A stretch of 17,278 nucleotides of DNA from Chloromonas sp. AAM2 (lineage: Eukaryota > Chlorophyta > Chlorophyceae > Chlamydomonadales > Chlamydomonadaceae), in NCBI GenBank assembly GCA_004335635.1, contig QAXH01000637.1:1-17278 (forward strand), read 5' to 3'. This document shows positions 1-16,225 of this stretch, one piece after another (the first letter of the stretch is position 1; every line of letters starts with the position of its first letter). The translations under genes were made by a program, and so were the position numbers. A model generated the notes under the pieces. It was not told where the DNA came from, searched no databases, and saw only the letters and a program-made list of their open reading frames with translations.

Positions 1-7842
<7,842 letters not shown>

Positions 7843-8455
7843 CGCATGCAAAACCTAATCTGCGCAATAATGTTGTGGTTCCAGCGCCATGGCGTAGGGC
7901 GTCAGCTTCAGTGCCACTAGGTTCAAACGACATGCCGCCATGATCAAATCAGCCAACCAACCAACCAACCAACCAGCCAACAAACAAACCATCCAACCAA
8001 CCAGCTTACCACCGCCTCTGTGGCAATCCTTCCGGCTCATGTTTGAATTGCCAGACAAGAGCAATGGCTTCACCGGGCTTCTGGTCAACTTGTAATATGA
8101 AACTCTAAAACACAGAACCGGAAGTTTTCTGTGAGCCCTTTGGAGCACACATCTGCTGGAGTAGATTTCGCCGCCCGCATCAGCCCCCAAGGATTTCAAA
8201 CTTGACCGAGCTGTTGACCCAGGGCCTTTTTTTGCTGTGGCAGACAAATTCAGCAGCCTTGACAGCCGGAATAATTGCGGAGCACACGCAAGTAGATTCA
8301 TTCAGCAGCAGCTTGTTCGCGTTAGCTCTCACCCCGGTCAGAATAACAGCCCGGCATTGAGCGCAATTGCGTGCCAGCTCATCCAGCGCAGCCAATTGGC
8401 AACGCAACTTGCCAGCAGAAACATTTGCCTCAACAACTGACGCTGACGGAAGGCG
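7843..8455. promoter_or_regulatory. Divergent promoter / 5' UTR region between the DHX16-like and kinesin-like genes
   Basis: The two genes are head to head, with start codons 613 bp apart. The interval must hold both transcription starts and 5' UTRs. No TATA box or known operator was recognised. A (CCAA)n-like microsatellite lies at about 7954-8004. Open frames on both strands here (for example 8180-8485 minus and 8237-8440 plus) match nothing I recognise. Missing 5' exons of the kinesin-like gene, if they exist, would have to lie here or further left. Confidence 0.5.
7954..8004. repeat. (CCAA)n-like microsatellite
   Basis: About ten interrupted copies of CCAA or CCAACCAG lie in the shared 5' region of the two divergent genes. 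On the minus strand it reads GGTTGGTT and would fall in the DHX16-like 5' UTR or promoter. Confidence 0.85.
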
Positions 8456-11052
8456 ATGGAACTTGCTGTCGACAAGGCGCTGCAAGGCGACTGCGTTTCA
8501 ATCTTTGTTCCTGCTGCCGGTGAGAACAATGCTATCTGTCAGACCAATGCCACCATAGGGGCAAACAAACAACATCGGCCTGGGTGATCTGGCCTGAGCT
8601 GTAGCATGGCTGTAGCTACAACTGTCCGAGCCCACGTCAGCAATCTGAGGCACCTCATCTCACCCCTTGCTTTGCAGGCCGTTCCTTACGCTGTGCCACC
8701 ACAGTGGGGTTACCAGCTGACATCGTTGCGCTGTGCGTGCATGCATTGCTGACTCGCCGTGAGGCGAAGGGGCTACAGCATGGGTGTCGTGTGCTCCTGT
8801 CATGCGTCGTGGTGAGCACAAGCACTTGCGCCACCAAGCAGTCCCTGCATGCATGGGCAGGGAAGGGCTTGCTGCACGCATCATGCCAGATACCTGGCTT
8901 CATCCCAGCGTGGGAGTGCAATTTCTGGGCATGGGATCTGCCACAGCACAGACAGATGACCTGCTCAGTGCTGTTCTCTGTGCTTGTCGTGTATGTTTTT
9001 CATCCCGACTGCTTGTCATTGAATATAAAAATGCCTTGTGAAATTATGGATTTTAGCCAATGATGTCTTCGTACCCTGCAGTACGTACGTTGTTACAAAA
9101 TTGGTCAGTTGGTTCACTGATTCATTGTTTGTTTGATTGATTGATTGACTGATTTGTTTGTCCTTGTCTGCACGCAGGTGTCCGATGAGCATGTGATAGA
9201 CCTGGTGCTAGCCTCTCAGCTTAGACAATGCGACGGCAGCATGTCGTCTGTTGAGGCTGCCGGCATGGCCCGCTGCGAGTTGGGCGCATGGCGACATGGG
9301 GTCAGGCAGCACGTCGAAAACCTACTGGAGGCCATGCAATCAGTCAAAGCAGCACAGGTACGGGCAAATCAAGGTTGATTAGGTAGAATAATAACCTGGT
9401 AAAATAAATACTTTCAGGCTCGTACATAGCGTCTAACAGGAACAAGACAAGCACAGAACACTGGCAGGTGTAGGAACACAGTACATAAATACTGGTGAGA
9501 CACAACACAAAGAGTTGCACGTTTTTTTGGTGTGCCAACGCGTTAGGGCTGGCATGTGCAGAACACTGCGGGCAGGGGGCATTTGACCACAGCAAGGAGT
9601 GAATACCTTTGACCAGTTTACATCTTCAGGACGTAGGAGGTCTGAATCCAACGTTTCAGTCTGAGAATCTGGATGAATCTGATGGTTTAGTTTGAGAATG
9701 TCAGGTGGTGGTAACAGGCCTGCTTGCGGTTTGGTTTTGTAGCAGAAGCGTTCTTTAGCATGCCGAGCTCATGTGTGGGCTAGGGCCAATGAATGTCCCT
9801 GCCTCTGTCTTGCAGGTTGTGATGTGCCCTGTTAGGTTTTTGCTCCCCTTTTTGCTCTTCTTTGTTAGCTCCCAATTGTTCTCTTTTCTTCTGAACCAAT
9901 GCTAACTTCCAATCTTTTCCTGCCTGTTCTTCTCTTCAGGTTGTGATGGCTGGCGTCTCGGACAATTGCGCACTGGACGCCCATGCGCGTGTGTGAGTGA
10001 TGTTGCATTGATCAGCCTGGGTCGTGCTGTTCAAGGATGGCCGTTGCAGGGCTCTACTTGCACTTCTCAGCGGTGTTTGAATCAAACAGGAGCAAGGGAA
10101 CTGTGACGCCACACGCCCGCACACGTTCTGAATGGTGCGTCTTTCAACCGCCATGCAGGCACACTCAGTTGCAGCTGCATCTGGAGTTCAATTCCAAGGC
10201 GCTGGTGTCTGTGGGGCCACAGGCTGCGGGGCAGGCCTCTGTGCGGCTGATCGGCCTGGGGGGCGTGCATGACGTCTCCATAAGGGGGGCGCTGGAACAA
10301 GCGCACAACAACCACATGGGTGAGAGAACCACACATGGGCACAGCAGCCACATGGGTGAGCGAACCACACATGGGCATAGCAGTCACATGGGTAAGAGAA
10401 CCACATGGTCAGGAAAGGAAAGGAGAAGCTGTACCACTTCAACACCAGAACAGGCATATTCCCTGGGCACACGTCACAAGGATGGCTGCTGGGATAGCTG
10501 GGCGGCCCATCCACGTGATGCCATGCATCATTCATCATTGCTGTGGTGCAGCCACAAAGAACCGCTGCCTGATGCTGTTGACGTCAAAAAGCATTCCTGA
10601 TATAAACCGTCTGGGATCATGAGCTTTTTGAACCATTCACGCCCCTCAGCTCCAGGCAACAACACTTGCTTGTGCCTAAACATGCTCCTTCCCTCTCGCA
10701 GGCGATTCTTTTGTACTGATGCTTCCCTCCCCTCCGTGCCATGTTTGTGCAGGCAAGGCTGGCACTGCGATTGCGCTTGAGGAGTTGGGTGCTGGTCTGT
10801 GGTCCCTCATGCAGCCCATGCGGCTGCCCGCACGCGCCATGTGTGTTGAGTACCCGCCCGGCGTGCATGGGGTAGCCACCGGTAGCGAATGGCAGGTGAG
10901 GAACTGTATCAAGTGCTAGGGCGATGGCAGACTCTGACTCTGAACTCTGACTTTCATGTTTTCAGTACTTCCCATATATCAGGGTAGTGATGGGGTGGCC
11001 ACTGGCAGAGACTGGCAGCTGACGGCGCCCATGCTAGGTGCACAGGTTTGTG

Positions 11053-11094
<42 letters not shown>

Positions 11095-14000
11095 TGCTTA
11101 CAACCATGTTCATAAGTTAACCTCCGGAAGAACACAGACCCGACCACCATGCCTGCAGACCCTAGGCTAATGACCAGAGGCCAGAAACAGGCACAGGCGG
11201 CAACAAAACACAGACACAGATTGACAGGGACACACCAGCTGCTCTAGGCGCAGGCAGGGCCATGGAAACCAGCCTTGTGCTTTGTATGTCTGCCACCAAG
11301 CATATCCTGATCTGCCCGGTTAGCTCAGTCGGCAGAGCGCCAGACTCTTAATCTGGTGGTCGAGGGTTCGAGCCCCTCATTGGGCGAGATGAGACCTGTC
11401 TTGGATGGTGAAACGCGTCTCTTTTTCCAATGTTTTTTTTTCCATCCAGTTCTCCAAGTTATTGCTGCGTGGGAGAGGACTGGTGCTGAACAGTGGCATG
11501 TGCATGGCTGTGTTGTCACAGTACACGAACAAGGCCACACACCCCCTCCCCCCGAGTTGTTGTGTTATGGGTCAAGAAGTCTGGAGGAACTTGCACGTTC
11601 ATGTCTGGCAGCATTTGCAAGTGCAGGAGTGGTCTGCATGGTCTTTATGCTAGGTAACGACAGGGGCTTTACAGAGATTTTCTTTCAGGCAGCCCACACA
11701 AATTGTTGGTTGTCTCCTGCCAAGTGATGACAAGCGATTCGTGCGCAGTTGACTGAAATATTTCACGCGCCCACAGTCCCAGATCCAGCCCCAGCACCCA
11801 CCATCTCCGAGCTAGAGGCACAGGTGGGACAATGTGCAGCAAAACCTGTCTTGGGGCCTTGTAACATTCATAATATGTAACTCCTGATGCAAACAGCTAT
11901 GCTGGTACTGCACATCAAATTCATCCAAATCTGCAAGCTGCAGCATGCAAATGCAATGTAACGATGGTCTGAGTAGGCAAGCGTCATGGAGTTGTTTACA
12001 TAGTCGTCACTCCCAGCATCACACGGCATTCACAGTTGACGAGTACCAGCCTTGGTGTATCTGAGTTGATGCGTTTTCATAAGGTGCAAGTGAAAATATA
12101 AGAGTGTTGGAGTGGCACATTGCCCCCTGGCACCAGCCGCAATTTCAAGTGTTGTGGTGAAACAGATTTCGCTGAGGATTTGTCATCTTCCTGCTTACAG
12201 GTCGTCCACCTTCGCTCGCTGCTACAAGTCCATGGAATCTCACCCCCTCCCGATGCAGACCTCGCCCACATGTGCTTCACATCGCCTAGAAACGTCCGGG
12301 AAACGGACAGCGCAACGCACCTGTCACGTGATAGACTCAGCTCTGCTGGCTCTGCTTGCTGGGCACCTGACACACCGGCTGGCACGCCCCCGCCGGCTCA
12401 AGCATTGCACAGCCATGGGTCGGAAAATGACATGCTCTCGCCGGGTGGTGGTGGGTCGGTCAGTGCGTCGTTCGCCGCGGTAGCGAGCCAGCTTGCAACC
12501 AGGGGAGCGGGCAGCAGCCCGGGGTTGCTAGTCGGGCCCGCTGATAGCAGCAACAGCCAAGGCAGGGGCAACAATGTGGGTTCGCTAGGTGTGCAGGCAA
12601 CCAGCAGCACGAGCCAAGTCGGGGACAGAGCATGCGGTTATGATGAGGCAACCAGCAACAGCAATCACGATGGGGCAAAAGCAGGAACGGAAGCGAGAGC
12701 GAAAGATATAGCGGAGGCGGCAACGGTTTTTCAGGAGACACGGGCGCTGCAGAGCAACCCGAACCCAGCGGTAACCAGCAAGCCGCCATGCTTGTCAGTG
12801 ACCACCGCCCCAGTCGCCGCTGCCCTGCCCCTGCCCTTGGCCGCCATGCACGCCGCAGCACTGAGCCAGGCCGCCAGCCACGTGTCCAGCGATCAGACAG
12901 GCGGTTATGATGAGGACGAGGCGGTTGCGGATCAGTTACTGGGAGAAGGGTTGGGCGTGCTAGGAAGCCCGGAGTTTGGGGACGCGGAAGAGGAAGTGGT
13001 GGAGGAGGCGGAGAGTATTGCAATGGGTGTGGAGTTGCCCTCGCCTGGCTGTGGCACGCAACATCGGGATCCGTATTCCCGGCAGCAGAGCAGCAAACAA
13101 GGCGACGGGGGAGGCTTGTCGTCGACGGGCAATCCGCCATACAGCTCGGATGGCGTACCATCAAGGTAAGCACATACAGCGCCAGCAGAGCAGGGCATGG
13201 AACAGTCGTCATATATTTGGTCATACCAGAGGTGCCATCAACGAAACAGGGTGGGCACCGTCCTGACCTACCTTTAGCAAGCACACTCAGGGCTGAATAA
13301 CAAGTCAGCAAAGCGAGGCGAGGCCCCTTGCTGGCGCCGGTGCAGCCATGGCGTGGCGTGGCCCACACCTGGGAGTGCTCGGGGGCTCTGACAGCAGACG
13401 CACTTGCTCGACAGCGAGTGAAACAGTTGGAGCACTTGATGGCATGTCACCTCATCGATTTGTGAGGTCACAGATATACCGTCTACTCTAACCCCAGTCG
13501 AATGTGATATGTACGGGCATTAATCACCAGTCTTGATCACACACTTTGAGGCGATTTACTTCTTATCCACCCACAGCAGCCTGTCCCGGAATAGGCACCA
13601 TACCATGTACCAGCATTGACCTGTTCATGTGTGTGTGTGTGTGTTACATGGCCTTCAGTCCGGGGAGGACTGCTCAGCAAGAGCTGTTCATGGCGCACAT
13701 CGGCTTGTGCGCCATGCCCATGCCTGCAGGCCTTCATCCGTTCGCAGTGTGGAGGCGCCTTGCCTCAGCCATGGCTCCCTGTCGTCCCAATGCAGCGGTG
13801 CATCAGCGCCACACAGGTGAGGAGCTCACATGTCGAACATTGGTAGATGATCAAGTAACTGATTCAAAGCCCATTGCGCCTATTATCTGATCGGTTGTCT
13901 AAGCGCTTGCCCAATAAACACTGCACATGACCCAGGTAGGGCGTGAAGGTCAAATAACACTAACATGTTAAGTTATTAACTAATTTGTAGGAATTAATTA

Positions 14001-15355
14001 ATCTATGTTAGTAGATTGGCCATTTTGGGCCCCCGTCCTATTACTAACAGGCACGTGTGTTATTAACATGTTAGTAGTTGGCCTTGTCCATTTACATGTC
14101 TAGAAATCGCGTTTTGCAAATGGCCGCGCCTGCGCGCGATGGCGCTGGCGCTGAACTCGAGTTGGTAATTGTTAGGCCGCCGATGCAAAACTACAGACAG
14201 AGCTTCGCGCTAGCTGCGCTGTTGGCTGAACTAATTACGCTTCAAGGCAAGCAGCAGTGGCCAAAGCTACTGCAGCCGGTACTTGTCGGCGAAGCGTCAA
14301 GCCTTCTGCGCTGTAAATGTAGTCGCAGCGAGTTCCAGCCTGGAAACCCATGCCGGCGGGCATGCGCGATCGTTGCAGGCGCGATTGGTGCTTATGAGGC
14401 ATTCGCAGATCTGCCAGCAGGGCCATCATCGCCATGCACTGCTCTGCGCGTGCTCTCATGCCATGCTACTGAGTAACAAGCACGGATCTTGACCAAGGAG
14501 AACAAGGGCTGCCCTGTGTGGCCCAACGTGTCTTTGTTGAAAGATGTTGCTAACATTGGTTTTCAATTGCAAAAATGCTGACGAGTCCGAATCCGCTTTC
14601 AGATTTGGATCTGGACATCCCCCCAATACTTTAATTGGTTTCAAATATCGGCAGTAACAATTAACATTAACATGTTATTAACGTTATTAACGTTAACTAA
14701 TGTTAGCTAGGACTTCCAGTAACAATTAGCTTCGCGCCCTAGACATAGGACAAGTCGGAAGGTTGGGATGGCTCATGTACTGATGCTAAGCTGACTCATC
14801 ATCAGTACATGGCTTCTCATGGTTCAACCCTAAGCTGACTAAGCTGACTGACATGAACCAGCGAGCTACTAGGCTGACTGACATGAACCAGGGAGCTACT
14901 AGGCTGACTGACATGAACCAGCGAGCTACTAGGCTGACTGACATGAACCAGGGAGCTACCAGGCTGACTGATATAAATCAATACCAATGCCCGCCTTGCC
15001 TACAATTGTACCGCTGTGATGGTTGAGCCTACTGTGCGTGGCAGCGATCAATTGCCTTTACAGCTGTTAAGCTGCGCATAGTAAAGCGTAGTATAACCTA
15101 TAGAGGTGGAATTTTCGTGATGGCTTATGTTTATGTACTAGATATACCAGTGTAGTAGTGCACTCACAACTCGTAATTTCCCTCTCCTCTGCATGCAGCG
15201 ACTCACAAGGTGTGGCTGAGCAGCTGAGAGCCGTGTTTGCGGAGCTGGCCGCCACCAAGCAGCAGCTGGGCGCCATGGCGCAGAGGCTCGAGACTAGCCT
15301 CAGCCAGACTGCTGCACAGGTACGTGCGTTTGTGTTTTTGTGTGTTGATACGTGT

Positions 15356-15390
<35 letters not shown>

Positions 15391-16225
15391 TGAATTTTTT
15401 GTGTTGAAGCATAACTGTTGGCCTTTAGTCATCGGCCTATCTGCTCGATCTGCAGCCTCTCAAGTACACAACTCAGTCTGCTCCACCTGCCTTCTGTCTG
15501 TAGTATCGTGCAACCACTCTCATTGCTTGCAGGCGCCTCAGGCAACCCCTGCCATGCAGTACTCCCAATCTGCTTCTAAACCCACCAGCGGCTGCACCCG
15601 TTCAGCACCCAGCAACAACGGCGCAGGCTCCAAGTCCTTGCCCAAAGGCACCACCAGAACTTGCATGGCTCCTGAGCCGGTGACGACCCGCTACAGCAAC
15701 AGTGCATGCACACATGCACACATCGTCCATGCACCCACAGTGATGGCAGTTGCGCGTCAGTTAGTGTCCAGGCCACATGCTGGCGCCTCTCCACACAAGG
15801 CAACCCCGGTGTCTGGCCGAGGGGCAAGCATCAAAGCGCCCCGTGGTGGTAGTGTGTGGTGTTCAACCATGCAACCCCACGCAGCTACCACGCAAATAGG
15901 CGGCATCAGAGCCAGCACAGCAACAGCAGCAGCAGCAGGGGCCTTCCGCAGTCAGTGCAGCGCACCTTCACAAGCACCCTCACCCGTCGCTACGACCGCG
16001 GCCGGAACGCACCACAACCGAACGTCCAGCTCACCAGCTGCTCAGGCGCCCTCAAACTCCGATGCAAGCAGCTGTGACTCAGACTCTGAGTTCGATCTCA
16101 GCTTGCGCGTGCAGCCGAATCAGATGGCAGCTCTAGGCCTGATGGTGACTTACCACGAGCAAGTCCAACCGCAGGCAGAGCGGCACAGGCGATCCAGCGG
16201 CTGTACAACAACCTCTGGCCGGTAA
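8456..16225 (+). CDS. Kinesin-like protein with degenerate (probably inactive) motor domain and disordered tail
   Basis: Proposed exons: 8456-8519, 8678-8811, 9178-9357, 9940-9992, 10159-10319, 10753-10895, 10983-11052, 11450-11653, 11777-11823, 12201-13165, 15199-15319, 15533-16225 (stop TAA). All phases join, giving about 944 residues. Residues 5-27 align without gaps to the kinesin segment ending in the P-loop: VDKALQG matches VDSVLEG, IF is kept, but GQTGSGKT is replaced by A-A-G-R-S-L-R-C. Further matches in order are DEHVIDL (69-75) for the YNE..DLL region, HARVH (141-145) for SSRSH, LIGLGGVHD (174-182) for LVDLAGSER, 203-216 for NKSLSALG..., LPAR (222-225) for VPYR, and LAAFAS in exon 8 for LRFAS. 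A short coiled coil (about 345-362) and a Ser/Ala/Pro-rich tail with an acidic patch near 610-650 follow. The first roughly 80 motor residues are absent: either the start is truncated or 5' exons were missed. An in-frame TGA lies at 8444. Exon 7 end and the 13166-15198 intron are the least certain parts. Confidence 0.65.
9790..9953 (+). repeat. Duplicated acceptor (124 bp apart) before exon 4 of the kinesin-like gene
   Basis: A CTGCCTNTTCT-type tract followed by CAG|GTTGTGATG occurs with boundaries at 9815/9816 and 9939/9940. The downstream one opens a frame that continues correctly (VVMAGVSDNC). The upstream one runs into an in-frame TAG after a few codons, so it is a decoy or a remnant. Confidence 0.8.
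10313..10412 (+). repeat. 36-bp triplicated splice donor of exon 5
   Basis: CACATGG|GT(G/A)AG begins at 10313, 10349 and 10385, exactly 36 bp apart, with the unit otherwise almost identical. All three are good donors in the same reading phase. The second and third would add 12 or 24 codons of a Thr/His/Ser-rich repeat at the loop between the switch II and NKSLSALG equivalents. Confidence 0.92.
10863..11018 (+). repeat. 123-bp spaced duplication of exon sequence flanking a short intron (exons 6/7)
   Basis: The end of exon 6 (10863-10895, coding GVATGSEWQ) matches the start of exon 7 (10986-11018, coding GVATGRDWQ) at about 24 of 33 bases. The intervening intron 10896-10982 is only 87 bp, the shortest in this gene. 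The pattern suggests a tandem duplication that created this intron. Confidence 0.7.
11053..11094 (+). repeat. (GT)n(GA)n microsatellite at the exon 7 donor
   Basis: GTGTGT repeats followed by GAGAGA repeats start at or within 8 bp of the donor. Two donors are possible, GTTTGT at 11046 and GTGTGT at 11053. Only the second gives the phase needed for exon 8. Confidence 0.85.
11314..11386 (+). tRNA. tRNA-Lys (anticodon CTT)
   Basis: A complete 73-nt cloverleaf can be folded by eye. The acceptor stem GCCCGGT pairs with ATTGGGC (two G-T pairs), the D stem is GCTC/GAGC, the anticodon stem is CCAGA/TCTGG with loop CTCTTAA (anticodon CTT at 11347-11349), and the T stem is GAGGG/CCCTC around TTCGAGC. 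The internal promoter boxes TAGCTCAGTCGG and GGTTCGAGCCC match the Pol III A and B box consensus. No tRNA intron is present. It lies inside intron 11053-11449 of the kinesin-like gene, on the same strand. The identity is Lys by anticodon. Confidence 0.96.
11422..11441 (+). terminator. T-runs downstream of tRNA-Lys (Pol III terminator, also splice polypyrimidine tract)
   Basis: A T5 run (11422-11426) and a T9 run (11433-11441) follow the tRNA by 36 and 47 nt. Pol III terminates at T4 or longer, so either could end the tRNA transcript. The second run is directly followed by CCATCCAG, the inferred acceptor of the next host-gene exon at 11450, so one tract appears to serve both uses. Confidence 0.55.
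13659..13816 (+). CDS. Possible extra exon of the kinesin-like gene
   Basis: It begins after an acceptor CCTTCAG in the phase required by the preceding exon and is open to a GTGAGG donor at 13817, coding about 52 residues (SPGRTAQQELFMAHIGLC...). It ends in phase 1, which does not fit the preferred acceptor at 15199, but would fit an alternative AAG acceptor at 15207. A (GT)n run lies just upstream (13626-13644). Without transcript data I cannot decide whether it is an alternative exon or chance. Confidence 0.3.
13955..14722. mobile_element. AT-rich bounded segment, possible degenerate transposable element
   Basis: AT-rich blocks at about 13955-14095 and 14631-14722 contain repeated TAACATGTTA, TTATTAAC and TTAATTAAT words in both orientations. 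They enclose GC-richer DNA with a small ORF. No clean terminal inverted repeat or target-site duplication could be defined, and no transposase was recognised. The call rests on composition and repeated ends only. Confidence 0.3.
14096..14476 (+). CDS. Hypothetical small ORF inside the insert-like segment
   Basis: An ATG-to-TGA frame of about 126 codons (MSRNRVLQMAAPARDG...), Ala/Leu-rich with a short cysteine cluster (RCKCS, then NPCRRAC). The middle (LALLAELITLQ-like) could form a helix. It resembles no family I know. Its composition differs from the flanking AT-rich DNA, but an overlapping minus-strand frame (14235-14459) shows that long frames arise here easily. It may be a remnant of an inserted element or non-coding. 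Confidence 0.2.
   Translation: MSRNRVLQMAAPARDGAGAELELVIVRPPMQNYRQSFALAALLAELITLQGKQQWPKLLQPVLVGEASSLLRCKCSRSEFQPGNPCRRACAIVAGAIGAYEAFADLPAGPSSPCTALRVLSCHATE
14774..14811. repeat. Perfect 12-bp inverted repeat (hairpin) with 14-nt loop
   Basis: CATGTACTGATG at 14774-14785 is exactly reverse-complemented by CATCAGTACATG at 14800-14811. It lies 32 bp before the 30-bp tandem array, and its loop contains AAGCTGACT, a word related to that array. It has no T-tail, so it is not a terminator-like structure. Confidence 0.85.
14844..14983 (+). repeat. 30-bp tandem array with 60-bp higher-order period
   Basis: Four full units and one decayed unit of CTGACTGACATGAACCAGSG followed by AGCTACTAGG start at 14844, 14874, 14904, 14934 and 14964. 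The variable base alternates C, G, C, G, so the true repeat is a 60-bp dimer duplicated once. Units are contiguous with no spacers, which excludes a CRISPR array. Confidence 0.92.
15351..15388 (+). repeat. (GA)n microsatellite shortly after the donor at 15320
   Basis: A GT-rich stretch followed by about fifteen GA units lies 30 bp into the intron after exon 15199-15319. The layout is the same as at 11053: exon ending CAG, a GT-rich start, then GA repeats. Confidence 0.85.

Larger units (their letters stand above)
13166..15198 (+). other. Large intron of the kinesin-like gene with insert-like content
   Basis: Exon 12201-13165 ends in phase 2 (AG|GTAAGC) and exon 15199 starts with the one base that completes a Ser codon, so direct joining is in frame. 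At 2 kb it is several times longer than any other intron here. It contains a possible extra exon, AT-rich TAACATGTTA blocks, a small ORF, an inverted repeat and a tandem array, each listed separately. Confidence 0.5.

Noticed and set aside
7855..8301. 148-codon minus-strand frame upstream of the DHX16-like gene
   Set aside because: It includes the (GGTT)n microsatellite and resembles no protein. It is more likely 5' UTR or promoter.
8180..8485. 101-codon minus-strand frame
   Set aside because: It overlaps exon 1 of the kinesin-like gene on the other strand, has no recognisable domain and no supporting splice context.
11356..11449. Extension of the exon 11450-11653 frame upstream through the tRNA
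   Set aside because: The frame is open by chance across the tRNA 3' half. A proper acceptor (CCATCCAG) marks the exon start at 11450.
12460..13368. 302-codon minus-strand frame rich in Pro, Leu and Cys
   Set aside because: It is the antisense shadow of the large exon 12201-13165, whose phase and splice sites fit the plus-strand gene.
14577..14620. Hammerhead ribozyme-like CTGACGAGTCC
   Set aside because: It starts like the hammerhead core, and a GTCC/GGAC stem is possible, but the required GAAA after stem II is missing and stem I/III partners are not evident.
14844..14983. CRISPR-like array of 30-bp repeats
   Set aside because: Units are contiguous with no unique spacers, and the surroundings are eukaryotic.
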